From assembly GCA_024699645.1 (NCBI GenBank), contig JAILPE010000105.1, forward strand, positions 1 to 52,778: 52,778 nt of DNA, read 5' to 3'. The translations under genes and the position numbers were made by a program. This document shows positions 41,304 through 51,192 of the stretch, one piece after another (position 1 is the first letter of the stretch; each line of letters opens with the position of its first letter). Origin of the DNA: Lachnospiraceae bacterium (GTDB lineage: Bacteria; Bacillota; Clostridia; Lachnospirales; Lachnospiraceae). The notes below the pieces were generated by a model, which was not told the DNA's origin, searched no databases, and saw only the letters and a list, made by a program, of their open reading frames with translations.

Positions 41304-41357
41304 AGAGTCCCCTTTTCGCAGCACCGGCTTGTTCCGGTGCAGGTTAAAGGGGACTCT
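41304..41357. terminator. Long double hairpin between convergent genes
   Basis: AGAGTCCCCTTT (41304-41315) pairs perfectly with AAAGGGGACTCT (41346-41357); nested inside is GCACCGG (41321-41327) with CCGGTGC (41334-41340). The T-run is weak, so it may work in both directions for the RHH gene and dus. Confidence 0.75.
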
Positions 41358-41421
41358 GTTTAGTATAATTCTGTTGATGCTGACTCGGATCCGTGCCAAG
41401 TCTCGTAAGCGTGATTCAAAA

Positions 41422-42384
41422 TCAAAGAAAATTTGTCTCGTATTTATCAAGTATTTCAAAAACTTCCTCAGGGTACCCGCATGTATTTACATTCCTGCGA
41501 AGAGCGGCACTTTCGGGGAGTCCCGCGGTATAACAGGACATATGCGTACGCATCTCGCGCACGGCAGTAAGTTCTCCTTTGTAATCGATGAGCATCCCGT
41601 AATGGCGCTTTATCATCGCGAATATCTCTTGAACGGAAGGCTTTTCTTCTATGACGCCCGTCTCAAGATAAGTCTTTATCCGGTGGAAGATCCAGGGGTT
41701 ACCCTGTGCGGCGCGCCCTATCATTACTGCGTCGCAGCCCGTTGTTTCAAACATTTTTCGGGCATCTTCGGGAGTTTTTATATCGCCGTTTCCGATGACC
41801 GGAATCTTAACGGCATCTTTTACATCCTTTATAACGTTCCAATCGGCAGCTCCGTGATAGTATTGTTCACGTGTCCTGCCGTGTATGGCGAGTGCATCGG
41901 CGCCCGCACATTCAAGGACTTTTGCAAATTCGGCGGCGTTTTGGCACGAACTGTCAAAACCTTTCCTGAACTTGACAGTGACGGGCTTCTTTGAAGCTTT
42001 CTTTACGGCTTCAACGATTTTGCCCGCAAGCGGAGGATCCTTCATGAGCGCGCTGCCTTCGCCGTTGTTTACGACTTTGGGGACGGGACAACCCATGTTT
42101 ATGTCATATATGTCGAACGGGAGATCGTCAAGCCTTGCGGCTGTTTCCGCCATTATCTCGGGTTCGCTTCCGAAAAGCTGGAGAGCAATCGGATGCTCTT
42201 TTTGGTCGGTCTTCAGTAAAAGCGCAGAGCCCGGGCTGTTATAATGTATTCCCTTGGCGCTTACCATTTCGGTGATCATGTAATCGGCGCCCTGTTCTTT
42301 GCACAGAAGCCTGTAGGGCATATCCGTAAACCCCGCCATGGGACCGAGCGCCAGCTTTCCTGCTTCAATGTCTCTGATCTTCAA
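41422..42384 (-). CDS. dus: tRNA-dihydrouridine synthase
   Basis: A 320-residue FMN enzyme that reduces uridines in the tRNA D-loop. Hallmarks: LALGPMAGFTDMPYRLL at the N-terminus, catalytic Cys99 in YDINMGCPVPKVVNNGEGSAL, Lys/Arg in VKFRKGF, LAIHGRTREQYYHG and the flavin-phosphate site VIGNGDI, then VMIGRAAQGNPWIF. The DusB-like class is most likely. It follows coaX by 47 bases on the same strand, an arrangement common in Firmicutes. Confidence 0.95.
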   Translation of the reverse strand: MKIRDIEAGKLALGPMAGFTDMPYRLLCKEQGADYMITEMVSAKGIHYNSPGSALLLKTDQKEHPIALQLFGSEPEIMAETAARLDDLPFDIYDINMGCPVPKVVNNGEGSALMKDPPLAGKIVEAVKKASKKPVTVKFRKGFDSSCQNAAEFAKVLECAGADALAIHGRTREQYYHGAADWNVIKDVKDAVKIPVIGNGDIKTPEDARKMFETTGCDAVMIGRAAQGNPWIFHRIKTYLETGVIEEKPSVQEIFAMIKRHYGMLIDYKGELTAVREMRTHMSCYTAGLPESAALRRNVNTCGYPEEVFEILDKYETNFL

Positions 42385-42431
42385 GTAAATCTTCCTCAGT
42401 CTGTTATTTGATCCGCGTCGCCTTCAGGAGT

Positions 42432-43199
42432 TCAGCGGTTCTTGTCGTAAATGATCTTGAGGCCTTTCATGGTGAGTGCCCTGTCGTAAACATCGATGTG
42501 GTCGGTGGCGCCGGCAATGAGCTCTCCAAGGCCGCCCGTTGCGACAACCTTCATTTCTTTAAGACCGGCTTCCTTTTTGACACGGTCGATGATGTACTCG
42601 GTCTGGCCGATGACACCGTAAAGAAGTCCTGCCTGCATGCTTGAAATTGTATCGTTTGCAAGAATCGTACCCGGCAGAGTCAGCTCAATCTCGGGCAGCT
42701 TTGCAGTGTCGTGCCAGAGCGCATTTGCACTGATCCTGATTCCGGGGCAGGTAAGTCCGTAAGTGAAAGTCCCGCTTTCGTCGATGAGGTCGTAAGTGGT
42801 GGCGGTGCCGTAATCGATGACCATGACAGGGCCTCCGTAGAGATTAAAGCCCGCAGCCAGGTCAACAATTCTGTCGGCCCCGACCTCGCGGGGGTTTGCA
42901 AGCTTTATCTTGACTCCCGTCTTGATCCCTGTTCCGACCTCAAGCGGCTGGATCCCGAAAAGCTTTACGATACCACCTTTTAAGTAGTACATGATGCCGG
43001 GTACAACGCTTGAAATGATGCAGGCGTTGATGTCTTCGGGGAAAATGTCGTTTACACGCAAAAGCTCGCGAAATGTAGCTGCAAATTCGTCTGCCGTACG
43101 GGGAGTTTTTGTCGTGATCGCCATATCGGAAATGATCTCGTTATCCTTAAATACGGCAAGGTTTGTATTTGTGTTTCCAACGTCTATGGCAAGAAGCAT
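42432..43199 (-). CDS. coaX: Type III pantothenate kinase
   Basis: A 255-residue enzyme for the first step of CoA synthesis, insensitive to CoA feedback. The start at 43199 is fixed by AAGGAGG and by the ASKHA motif [17 protein letters not shown] (Asp6). Other hallmarks: [42 protein letters not shown] and [11 protein letters not shown]. It lies between the DUF6145-type gene and dus, probably one operon. Confidence 0.96.
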   Translation of the reverse strand: MLLAIDVGNTNTNLAVFKDNEIISDMAITTKTPRTADEFAATFRELLRVNDIFPEDINACIISSVVPGIMYYLKGGIVKLFGIQPLEVGTGIKTGVKIKLANPREVGADRIVDLAAGFNLYGGPVMVIDYGTATTYDLIDESGTFTYGLTCPGIRISANALWHDTAKLPEIELTLPGTILANDTISSMQAGLLYGVIGQTEYIIDRVKKEAGLKEMKVVATGGLGELIAGATDHIDVYDRALTMKGLKIIYDKNR

Positions 43200-43243
43200 G
43201 GGAATTCCTCCTTTATTTTGTTCTTTCGGAAAGTGTGTAGGTT

Positions 43244-43549
43244 TCATTTTAGAAACGTCTTGCAGTAAAGCTCAAGTGATTCAAGAAGCTCCTGCTTTGA
43301 ATTTTGGATCTTTTTTATGAGAAGACCGCTTCCGACTTCGTCGTATAAAAGATCACCTTCGTCGCTGTGAGTTCGCAGATAAAGTGACTCGTCAGTTTCA
43401 TCGTACTCGATGGTGAGGACGCCCCCGACTTCCTCTACGAAGAGTGTGCACATGATCTTGAGTTCATCCTTGACCGATTGCGGAAGTCTGTCGCAAAACG
43501 GATCAAGAAAATATTTCTTTTCATATGAGCTTGCGGCGCATAATACCAT
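43244..43549 (-). CDS. DUF6145-like small protein
   Basis: A 101-residue acidic cytoplasmic protein: [20 protein letters not shown], then [20 protein letters not shown], then [19 protein letters not shown] recall closely similar proteins beside coaX in Lachnospiraceae, labelled DUF6145; function unknown. The start at 43549 follows AGAGG and excludes a repeat-containing upstream stretch. It is the first gene of the coaX-dus run. Confidence 0.78.
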   Translation of the reverse strand: MVLCAASSYEKKYFLDPFCDRLPQSVKDELKIMCTLFVEEVGGVLTIEYDETDESLYLRTHSDEGDLLYDEVGSGLLIKKIQNSKQELLESLELYCKTFLK

Positions 43550-43578
43550 TCTTAAATACCTCTGTTTATTATTTCTTT

Positions 43579-43651
43579 CTCGAAACTTATGGAGTGCCCG
43601 GTTTCGGTTTATATTGTTTTTGGCTCGAAACATATGAAGTGTACAGTTTCG
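43579..43651. repeat. 45-bp imperfect direct repeat upstream of the DUF6145 gene
   Basis: CTCGAAACTTATGGAGTG at 43579 and CTCGAAACATATGAAGTG at 43624, each followed by GTTTCG. It lies in the divergent promoter region of the DUF6145 and ylmH-like genes. Confidence 0.6.
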
Positions 43652-43877
43652 AACCGTATGATTTTATCCTGTTCAGTATATAGCATAAGCGTCAAAAAGT
43701 GAAGTCTCATAAGAGCAAAGACATTGTAGATAATTGCCGGTTTCGTGGGTATAATGGTGAAAACAGATTAACAACAGATTTGTAAAAAGTCCGTTAGTGA
43801 GAATAATCGAAGCGGATCGTGAATGGCCGCTTTACAACACTCGCAAGCCGGTATTGACGTAAGAGAGGCATGTTTGA

Positions 43878-44621
43878 ATGGAAGAAATAAACAGATTACG
43901 TGATCTTGCACAAAGAAGCTATAACAATAATCAGTTCACGTTCACAGACTTTATGTCTATGGGCGAACTCGGCGATTATTACGATAACGAAGCCGAGCTT
44001 AGATATGCGAGCCCGGTATTATTCGGAGGGTGCGAATTGTCCGAACGGAAGATGGTCCGTTTCGGAAGTGAAAAGGATCTTGGCTATTCGCAGGAATTTC
44101 CTATTAAAGCGCTTTTGATCAGGCCGCTCGCCGATAAATTTGCCGATGACCTAAATCACCGGGATTTTCTCGGAGCGCTTATGAATCTCGGAATAAAAAG
44201 GGAGATGCTCGGTGACATATTTGTAAAGGATAAAAAGGCCTGCCTTTTCTGTAAGGACGCCATAGCCGAATTCATCATCCAAAATCTTACTCGCGTCAAG
44301 CATACATCCGTAAAGGTTGAAGAAACGGAAAATACCGAAGACGTAACCGCGCCCGATACGGAAGAAAAGGTCATACAGGTTGCCACGCAGAGAATCGATG
44401 CGGTGATAGCCAGAGTATGCAAATTATCGAGGCAGGACGCTCTTTTATTGTTCCCTGCGGGTCTTGTGTTTCTTAACGGACGTACTTGTACGGAAAATGC
44501 AAAAAACCTTCGCCCCGGCGACATCATCTCCGTCAGGGGCAAAGGTAAATTTGAATATTCGGAAGAAATGAATCTGAGCAAAAAAGGAAAACTCAATTGC
44601 AAGATCAAGATATATAAGTAA
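43878..44621 (+). CDS. ylmH: YlmH-like S4-domain RNA-binding protein
   Basis: A 247-residue protein with YlmH architecture: N-terminal helical part, central domain with RDFLGALMNLGIKREMLGDI, and a C-terminal S4 RNA-binding domain (RIDAVIARVCKLSRQDALLL, then RTCTENAKNLRPGDIISVRG). An acidic insert (about 155-170) precedes S4. YlmH-type proteins work in ribosome rescue or quality control and in some bacteria affect division. Here the gene is away from the ylm/sep cluster. A TATAAT at 43750-43755 may be the -10. No strong ribosome site is seen (AGAGAGGC). Confidence 0.9.
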   Translation: MEEINRLRDLAQRSYNNNQFTFTDFMSMGELGDYYDNEAELRYASPVLFGGCELSERKMVRFGSEKDLGYSQEFPIKALLIRPLADKFADDLNHRDFLGALMNLGIKREMLGDIFVKDKKACLFCKDAIAEFIIQNLTRVKHTSVKVEETENTEDVTAPDTEEKVIQVATQRIDAVIARVCKLSRQDALLLFPAGLVFLNGRTCTENAKNLRPGDIISVRGKGKFEYSEEMNLSKKGKLNCKIKIYK

Positions 44622-44628
44622 CGGTAGC

Positions 44629-44967
44629 TCACTTATATGCCTGCGCGACAAATCCGAGATAGTTTTCGATAAGCGAAGCATTTGCCTTGTCGAACTCGAG
44701 CCTTATCTGGGTTCCGTCGGAATAGTAGAGCGAAACAGTGATCGCGCTGTCTGTTGTCCCGCGTTTAAAGCTTTCGGGGTTAATCCGGGCAAACGCGGGT
44801 TTTGCTTGCTCCCAGGCATCTGGCGAAAGATGCTTTGAGTAGTTAATCTCAAGAGCGGGGAAACGCGGAATGAAATAATAGTCATTCGGATTGTGATCAA
44901 AAATTGTGCACTGAAATGACGTGTCGGTGTAGTCGTTCCTGTAATAGGCTCCGCAAAGAACGGAACA
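44629..44967 (-). pseudogene. C-terminal fragment of an unrecognised gene
   Basis: A convincing coding frame of 112 codons (GAYYRNDYTDTSFQCTIFDH, then NPNDYYFIPRFPALEINYSK, then SAITVSLYYSDGTQIRLEFD) ends at TGA 44629 but has no start: a TAG at 44968-44970 precedes it. In another frame the coding-like sequence continues upstream (MIRKEHLSVPFFAE). The break lies at a perfect inverted repeat TCCGCAAAGA (44950-44959/44977-44986). Probably a truncated or frameshifted gene downstream of folC. No family recognised. Confidence 0.6.
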
Positions 44968-45018
44968 CTAAGATGCTCTTTGCGGATCATTTCATTGCCG
45001 GCGTAATTATCGAAGAAT

Positions 45019-46578
45019 TTACCGTGTCGGCTCAAGCAGAGGTTTCATCATATAAAGGGAGCCGGTAACAATGATTCCTATATATCTGCCGTCTTTTTTT
45101 ATTTCTTCTTTTGCGCACTCAAGCGCCGAGCTGACGGAATCGGAAGTGACCGCCGTAACTCCCATGCCCTCGAAAATCTCCGCTATCACAGCCGGGTCAA
45201 GGCTTCTGGGGTTATCGGGACGCACCGCATATACCTTTCCCGCAAACGGCGCGAGCTGCCCAAACATATCAGCATAGTCTTTGTCCGCCATCACACCCGT
45301 TACGACGATAAAGTCGCGTTTTTCATTACTTCCCTTCGGGAATGATTCGGTAATCTTTTTCAGGTATTTGCACAAAGCATCCATGCACTGCGGATTGTGC
45401 GCTCCGTCAAGCAGCACGGGCGGGTCTTTGCTTATCAGAGTAAGTCTTGCCGGCCACTTTGCAGCGCCAAGCCCTGCTTTTACGGCCGCGTCGACATCAC
45501 CGTCGCCAAACTTTGTTTTTACGGCCGCGTCGACATCACCGGCGCCAAGCCCTGTTTTAACGGCTGCGTTGAAATCTTTGATTCGAAGTTTAAGTGCTTT
45601 AATAATTTCAAGAACAACAGCGGCATTCATCGCCTGATGGTCGCCCGGGAGTGAGAGTCGGTATTCCTCCGAATCATCATACGAAATCGTATCGCCTTCC
45701 CAAACACCTTCGCGGACAATCTTTAATTTCCCGGGGTCCGCAATGCTTAAAGGACATCCGAGTCTTTCAGCTTTTTTTTCGATCACCTTAAGTGCTTCGT
45801 CGTCGGAAGGATAGGCTACCACGCTGCATCCTTTCTTTATTATACCTGATTTTGCTTCGGCGATGGAGACGATGTCGGGGCCGAGCATTTCGGTATGATC
45901 GAGTCCGATGCGCGTTATAACCGCAACTTCCGGAGACGGGATAATATTGGTGGAATCGTCTTTACCGCCGAGACCGCATTCCATGATCGCAAAATCACAT
46001 TCCTTGCGGGCAAAGTAGTCTATGGCCATAGCCGTATAATACTCAAACGCCGTAGGACGAAGCGTGACTGCGATATCCCTTGAAGCGATCGGAGATTTTG
46101 AAGTATCGTTTGAAAACAATTTATTCTTATACGGATCGGCATCAAGAAAAATACTGCCAAGCATATCGAGAGTCGCTTCCATGACACGGGCAACCTCATT
46201 CGCGAATTCTTCGGGACTTGCGCTTATGGGATTGAGATCGGTTGAAATGGTGTCTGCCGAAGACTGCGCCGAAGAATCGGGGGATGTGTTCTTGTTCGGC
46301 CTTTTTTGTGTAACCGGGTTTGAAACGCTCAAATACTCGCAGGGAGAAACAAGGCAGGGGGAATTAAAACATCCGACCTTGTAACCGGCAGCGGTCAGCA
46401 CACATGCAAGCATACGGGAAACGGAACCCTTGCCGTTTGTGCCGGCGATATGGATGAATCTAAGCTTATCCTGAGGTCTTGAAAGATGCTCAAGAAGCAT
46501 GTTTATGCGCTCAAGGCCATAAACGGATCCGGGCGTTGAGGCGGAATTTAAAAAGTCTAAGGCTTCATTATATGTCAT
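45019..46578 (-). CDS. folC: Folylpolyglutamate/dihydrofolate synthase with repeat inserts
   Basis: A 519-residue Mur-ligase-fold enzyme that adds glutamate to folates. Hallmarks: MTYNEALDFLNSAS, GLERINMLLEHL, P-loop HIAGTNGKGSVS, FEYYTAMAIDYF, ECGLGGKDDSTNII, GLDHTEMLG, AKSGIIKKG and LDGAHNPQCMDAL. It is about 80 residues longer than usual because of a Ser/Thr/Asn-rich insert near residue 95-130 and three 13-residue repeats (AAVKTGLGAGDVD type) near residue 335-375. All catalytic motifs are intact, so it should be active. The ATG at 46578 fits the family start; an in-frame ATG at 46623 lacks a ribosome site. Confidence 0.93.
   Translation of the reverse strand: MTYNEALDFLNSASTPGSVYGLERINMLLEHLSRPQDKLRFIHIAGTNGKGSVSRMLACVLTAAGYKVGCFNSPCLVSPCEYLSVSNPVTQKRPNKNTSPDSSAQSSADTISTDLNPISASPEEFANEVARVMEATLDMLGSIFLDADPYKNKLFSNDTSKSPIASRDIAVTLRPTAFEYYTAMAIDYFARKECDFAIMECGLGGKDDSTNIIPSPEVAVITRIGLDHTEMLGPDIVSIAEAKSGIIKKGCSVVAYPSDDEALKVIEKKAERLGCPLSIADPGKLKIVREGVWEGDTISYDDSEEYRLSLPGDHQAMNAAVVLEIIKALKLRIKDFNAAVKTGLGAGDVDAAVKTKFGDGDVDAAVKAGLGAAKWPARLTLISKDPPVLLDGAHNPQCMDALCKYLKKITESFPKGSNEKRDFIVVTGVMADKDYADMFGQLAPFAGKVYAVRPDNPRSLDPAVIAEIFEGMGVTAVTSDSVSSALECAKEEIKKDGRYIGIIVTGSLYMMKPLLEPTR
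45481..45590 (-). repeat. 39-bp in-frame tandem repeats in folC
   Basis: TACGGCCGCG at 45481 and 45520 and a diverged copy at 45559, period 39, encode the 13-residue insert repeats. Confidence 0.85.
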
Positions 46579-47015
46579 GTTTGGTGATCCTGCTCCTGTG
46601 GCTTTTTGTGGTTTTGAATCCATGCAGATAAATGATGAACCGTATTAAGATTACTACTTTCGCGCTTTATGAGTCAACCGCCAATGAGCATTATGGACGA
46701 AACGTATATATGGATCGCTGCGGAAAAGCAATCCGGTCAATGATATTCGCAATCCTCATCGCTGCCTGCTCCTATAAATAATTGTGGAATTTGTGAGAGG
46801 AGTATGGTAATATAGGAAGTTGCGGAGACCTTTTCCGAGACTTCTGAAAAGCGCAGATGCGCGCTGTATCCGCGTTTCTCAGTGGTTTCGGGATCTTCGC
46901 AGGTAATTATACATGCCGGAACAGATATTGTGCCCGGCGAGGAATAAGCGGTGAGAGCTCCGGAAATATACGGATATCCCGAAGCTTTAAAGCCGCATCC
47001 ACATAGGAGGTACTA
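46579..47015. other. folC-pnp intergenic region and pnp leader
   Basis: Holds an extended -10 candidate TGGTAATAT (46805-46813) and a leader of about 200 bases with GC-rich stems (for example GCGCAGATGCGCGC near 46855). Long structured pnp leaders can mediate autoregulation through RNase III cleavage in other bacteria; that is inference here. rpsO, often upstream of pnp, is absent. Confidence 0.5.
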
Positions 47016-49100
47016 ATGTACAAAAGTTTTTCAATGGAACTTGCCGGACGTACACTGACCGTTGATATCGGACGTGTGGCAGCTCAGGCAAACGGCGCCG
47101 CATTCATGCATTACGGTGACACAGTTGTTCTTTCTACCGCAACAGCATCGCAGAAGCCCAGAGACGGCATTGATTTCTTCCCCCTGAGTGTTGAGTTTGA
47201 AGAGAAGCTCTACGCTGCAGGCAAGATCCCCGGAGGTTTTAACAGACGTGAGGGCAGAGCAAGCGAGAACGCCATCCTTACAAGCCGTGTTATCGACAGA
47301 CCCATGCGTCCCCTTTTTCCTAAGGATTACCGCAACGACGTAACGATCAACAATATGGTAATGTCTGTTGATCCCACATGTCGTCCCGAACTTGTAGGTA
47401 TGCTCGGTTCTGCAATCGCAACATGCATTTCGGATATTCCTTTTGACGGCCCCTGTGCAATGACACAGGTCGGCATGATCAACGGTGAATTTATCATCAA
47501 CCCCACTCAGGAAGAGTGGAAGAGCGGAGATCTTAACCTTACCGTTGCTTCAACACGTGAGAAGGTTATCATGATCGAGGCAGGTGCCAACGAGATCCCC
47601 GAAGCAAAGATGATCGAAGCAATTTATAAGGCTCATGAGATCAACCAGACGATCATCGCTTTCATCGACAATATCGTTAAAGAAGTAGGCAAGACAAAGC
47701 ACGAGTACACCAGCTGTGCTATTCCCGAGGAGCTTTTTGCCGAGATCAAGAGACTTGTTCCACCCGAAGAGATGGAAGAAGCCGTATTTACCGATGAGAA
47801 GCAGAAGCGCGAGGAAAATATGCGCGTTATCACCGAAAGACTTGAAGAGGCATTCGCTGAAAACGAGGAATGGCTCGCACTTCTCGGTGAGGCTGTTTAC
47901 CAGTATGAGAAGAAGACGGTTCGTAAGATGATCCTTAAGGATCATAAGCGTCCCGACGGTCGTGAGATCACACAGATCCGTCCTCTTGCAGCTGAAGTTG
48001 ATATTATTCCCAGAGTTCACGGTTCATCGATGTTCACACGTGGCCAGACACAGATCTGCGATGTCTGCACACTTGCACCTCTTTCCGAGATGCAGAAGCT
48101 TGATGGTCTTGATGAAAACGAAGTAAGCAAGCGTTACATGCACCACTATAACTTCCCTGCATATTCCGTAGGCGAGACAAAGGTCAGCCGCGGACCCGGA
48201 CGTCGTGAAATCGGACACGGAGCACTTGCTGAGCGTGCACTCGTTCCCGTACTTCCCACAGAGGAAGAATTCCCTTACGCGATCCGTTGCGTATCGGAGA
48301 CGTTTGAATCAAACGGATCGACATCAATGGCTTCCACATGTGCGTCATGTATGTCACTTATGGCAGCCGGCGTTCCCATCAAGAGAATGGTTGCAGGTAT
48401 CAGCTGCGGTCTTGTAACAGGCGAGACAGACGATGATTTCGTTCTTCTTACAGATATCCAGGGCCTCGAAGATTTCTTCGGCGACATGGACTTCAAGGTT
48501 ACAGGTACAACAGAAGGTATCACAGCGATCCAGATGGATATCAAGATCCACGGACTTACACGTCCCATCGTTGAAGGCGCTATCGCACGTTGCCGCGAGG
48601 CTCGTCTCTTCATTATGGATAACTGCATGAAGAAAGCAATCGATGCTCCCAGACCCGAAGTTAACGCTTATGCTCCCAAGATCGTTCAGATTCAGATCGA
48701 TCCCGCTAAGATCGGTGATGTTGTCGGACAGCGCGGAAAGACTATCAATGCTATCATTGATTCGACAGGCGTTAAGATCGATATTACGGATGACGGTGCC
48801 GTTTCGGTTTGCGGAACAGATGCAGCGATGATGAACGAGGCGATCAGGATCATCAACCTTATCGTTTCCGAATTTGAAGAAGGCACGATCTACGAAGGCA
48901 AGGTTGTCAGCATTAAGGACTTCGGCGCATTCATCGAATTCGCTCCCGGCAAGGAAGGTATGGTTCATATCTCGAAGATCGCAAATGAGCGCATCAACCA
49001 TGTTGAGGATGTTCTTACACTCGGTGACAAGGTTCGTTGCAAGTGCCTCGGCAAGGACAAGATGGGTAGAGTAAGCTTCTCAATCAAGGATGCCAAATAA
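47016..49100 (+). CDS. pnp: Polyribonucleotide nucleotidyltransferase (PNPase)
   Basis: A 694-residue phosphorolytic 3'-5' exoribonuclease of mRNA decay. Two RNase PH-like domains (about 1-210 and 315-545) flank an alpha-helical linker; RREGRASENAILTSRVIDRP and GPGRREIGHGALAERAL carry RNA- and phosphate-binding residues. A KH domain (GDVVGQRGKTINAIIDSTGV) and a C-terminal S1 domain (GKVVSIKDFGAFIEFAPGKE) complete it. Length is standard. AGGAGG precedes the ATG. Codon use is strongly biased, as expected for a highly expressed gene. Confidence 0.98.
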   Translation: MYKSFSMELAGRTLTVDIGRVAAQANGAAFMHYGDTVVLSTATASQKPRDGIDFFPLSVEFEEKLYAAGKIPGGFNRREGRASENAILTSRVIDRPMRPLFPKDYRNDVTINNMVMSVDPTCRPELVGMLGSAIATCISDIPFDGPCAMTQVGMINGEFIINPTQEEWKSGDLNLTVASTREKVIMIEAGANEIPEAKMIEAIYKAHEINQTIIAFIDNIVKEVGKTKHEYTSCAIPEELFAEIKRLVPPEEMEEAVFTDEKQKREENMRVITERLEEAFAENEEWLALLGEAVYQYEKKTVRKMILKDHKRPDGREITQIRPLAAEVDIIPRVHGSSMFTRGQTQICDVCTLAPLSEMQKLDGLDENEVSKRYMHHYNFPAYSVGETKVSRGPGRREIGHGALAERALVPVLPTEEEFPYAIRCVSETFESNGSTSMASTCASCMSLMAAGVPIKRMVAGISCGLVTGETDDDFVLLTDIQGLEDFFGDMDFKVTGTTEGITAIQMDIKIHGLTRPIVEGAIARCREARLFIMDNCMKKAIDAPRPEVNAYAPKIVQIQIDPAKIGDVVGQRGKTINAIIDSTGVKIDITDDGAVSVCGTDAAMMNEAIRIINLIVSEFEEGTIYEGKVVSIKDFGAFIEFAPGKEGMVHISKIANERINHVEDVLTLGDKVRCKCLGKDKMGRVSFSIKDAK

Positions 49101-49161
49101 ATAAACTCAGTCGGATAAATCCAACACCTATCGGCGACAGCGAAGGTGAGGGTTATGACAG

Positions 49162-49203
49162 ACTCCCGCTTTGGATGCGAAAGCATTCGGCGGGAGTTTT
49201 TTT
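49162..49203 (+). terminator. Rho-independent terminator of pnp
   Basis: ACTCCCG (49162-49168) pairs with CGGGAGT (49191-49197), with an inner GATGC-GAAA-GCATT hairpin, then seven Ts or more. Confidence 0.9.
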
Positions 49204-49285
49204 GGGGGAATATATATATTTGAGTTAGCATAAGTATGTTAACTGATATTAAACGTAAAATATTCATAATAATGAATTTGCTCTA

Positions 49286-49314
49286 TTGACACTACATGAA
49301 TTGAAGGTTAAAAT
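49286..49314 (+). promoter_or_regulatory. Promoter of the chemoreceptor-like gene
   Basis: TTGACA (49286-49291), 17 bases, TAAAAT (49309-49314). Confidence 0.7.
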
Positions 49315-49442
49315 ATATATATGAATTCACAATCTGTGTAATTATATGTTATAAAATGTGAAGTAATAATATAAATATCATTATGGTCACATGAATGAAG
49401 CGGATTCTTGTGGACTCAAATATAATGTCAGGAGAATGAGCC

Positions 49443-50945
49443 ATGAAAGAAAAAACAGCGGACAATTCATTGAAAAGACAGGAAATTGAGAGTATCAACA
49501 GAAGTGTCGTTATAATGCTTACGATTCTAAATCTGATTACGGCGGGCGGTTATGTGATCGAGATCATAAAAAAAACGTCGGCCTTCGGATATTCACTTAT
49601 GGCCATAACATTCGCCGTCATCCCTGTGATCGCCGCAAATGTTATATACAGGATAAATAAGGCATCGGGTATCATAAAATATGTTACGGCGATAGGGTTC
49701 GGTATCATGTACGCCTTTGTTCTGCTACGAACCGACAACGAGCTTATCTTTACATACGTTATCCCCATCTTTATCATGTTAATGCTTTATGACAGCGTAA
49801 AGCTCCTTGCATGTACCGGCATTGCCGTAATCATACTTAATGTTCTTCAGATAGTTGTCTGGTCGGTAAAGGATTATGAAATAACCGCCTCCAAGGTTGA
49901 AATCCAGCTGCTTATCCTCCTGATGATAGTAATATTCACCGTGATAGTAACGGTAACTAAGAATACGATACACGGAAACCGAACGGCAAAGAGTGATGCG
50001 GAGCATCAAAAAACAGCAGATCTGCTTCAAAATGTAATAGGTGTTTCGGGCAGGATGACAGATACCGTCTCATCACTTGCGAATGAGATGGCAACGCTCA
50101 AAGATTCTGTTGATCAGACACTGGTTTCCATGGAAGAAGTAATGAAGGGAAGCAATGATTCCGCTATCGCAGCGCAGGAACAGCTCGATCAGACCGCAGA
50201 AATATCCGAACATATACAGAATGTTGAAAAAGCATCCGAGACAATCACCGAAAAAGTTGAAAACGCCGCAGAAGCTGTTAAAACAGGTCAGGATAACATC
50301 CTCAGGATGAATGAGCTTACCGTTGAGGTTGATAAGGCCGGAAAGAATGTTGCCGAAGTCCTTACAACTTTCCAATCGACGGCAGATGAAATGAATTCGA
50401 TCACGGATATCATAACAAAGGTAGCTTCTCAAACGAGTCTTCTTGCTCTGAACGCATCGATCGAGGCAGCAAGAGCCGGCGAGGCCGGAAGAGGATTTGC
50501 CGTTGTCGCAACAGAGATTTCCAATCTTGCATCTCAGACCAAAGATGCGACCGATAAGATAAGTAATCTTATCGGAGGTGTTGTTTCACAGGTCGGCATG
50601 ATGGTCGAAACGATCAATCATCTGCTCGAGACCGGAGAGGAAGAAGGAAAATGCGCGACGATGACTTCGTCAAGCTTTTCACGGATTTCTGAAATAGTCG
50701 ATGTTATTAAAGAACATACAGCCTCGCTTGACTCTCTTGTAGATAGACTTGCCGACGCAAACAAAGAGATAGTTAACAGTGTACAGACTGCTTCGGCCGT
50801 AACGGAAGAAGTTACGGCGCATGCAAACCAGACATACAGCGTCAGCGAGGACAATAAGCGTATCGTCGGTCATGTAAACGAGATAGTCGAAGGCCTCAGC
50901 AGGGATGCTCAGGTCCTTAGAGAACAGGGGTCCAAGGAAGAATAA
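49443..50945 (+). CDS. Methyl-accepting chemotaxis-like signalling protein
   Basis: A 500-residue protein. Residues about 20-175 form five or six transmembrane helices, in place of the usual periplasmic sensor. The rest is the MCP cytoplasmic coiled coil, with the conserved tip [20 protein letters not shown] then [18 protein letters not shown] (about 330-370), which binds CheA and CheW. No HAMP or extracellular ligand domain is visible, so it may sense membrane state or an intracellular cue. AGGAG lies before the ATG at 49443. Confidence 0.92.
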   Translation: MKEKTADNSLKRQEIESINRSVVIMLTILNLITAGGYVIEIIKKTSAFGYSLMAITFAVIPVIAANVIYRINKASGIIKYVTAIGFGIMYAFVLLRTDNELIFTYVIPIFIMLMLYDSVKLLACTGIAVIILNVLQIVVWSVKDYEITASKVEIQLLILLMIVIFTVIVTVTKNTIHGNRTAKSDAEHQKTADLLQNVIGVSGRMTDTVSSLANEMATLKDSVDQTLVSMEEVMKGSNDSAIAAQEQLDQTAEISEHIQNVEKASETITEKVENAAEAVKTGQDNILRMNELTVEVDKAGKNVAEVLTTFQSTADEMNSITDIITKVASQTSLLALNASIEAARAGEAGRGFAVVATEISNLASQTKDATDKISNLIGGVVSQVGMMVETINHLLETGEEEGKCATMTSSSFSRISEIVDVIKEHTASLDSLVDRLADANKEIVNSVQTASAVTEEVTAHANQTYSVSEDNKRIVGHVNEIVEGLSRDAQVLREQGSKEE

Positions 50946-51005
50946 CCCCAAAATAAAAACTCTTGTGCCATGCGTTACCGGGTCTTTTGAGTGCCATATG
51001 CGCCA

Positions 51006-51094
51006 TAGTATATAACCCTGTTACCCCACCCATAAAAACACAATTCAAAATCCCAAACACTTGTTGTAGATTTTTGAAACAGGGTATGATACTA
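51006..51094. repeat. Imperfect inverted repeat upstream of ftsK
   Basis: TAGTATATAACCCTGTT (51006-51022) faces AACAGGGTATGATACTA (51078-51094), 17 bases each with about two mismatches. It overlaps the candidate ftsK -10. Confidence 0.55.
51061..51090 (+). promoter_or_regulatory. Candidate promoter of ftsK
   Basis: TTGTTG (51061-51066), 18 bases, TATGAT (51085-51090). Confidence 0.5.
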
Positions 51095-51134
51095 TATATT
51101 GTGGTTGATCAGACGGCAAGGGGAGACCCGGTCA

Positions 51135-51185
51135 ATGGTTTACAGAGAAAAAGAAGAGCCCGTCGGCGATTCTTTACAGGAGTGA
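51135..51185 (+). CDS. Short upstream ORF in the ftsK leader
   Basis: A 16-codon ORF (MVYREKEEPVGDSLQE) has its own ribosome site AGGGGAG (51119-51125). Its stop TGA (51183-51185) overlaps the AGGAG ribosome site of ftsK, 7 bases before the ftsK ATG. The layout is that of a translationally coupled leader peptide. No homologue is recognised. Confidence 0.45.
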   Translation: MVYREKEEPVGDSLQE

Positions 51186-51192
51186 AAAATTA

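Larger units (their letters stand above)
49101..49442. other. pnp-chemoreceptor intergenic region
   Basis: Contains the pnp terminator, the promoter at 49286 and a 130-base AT-rich leader. No ORF seen. Confidence 0.6.

Noticed and set aside
44703-45035. 110-residue minus-strand ORF after folC
   Set aside because: Only its first part looks coding; from about 44950 the real coding frame is another one, so it is treated as part of a broken gene.
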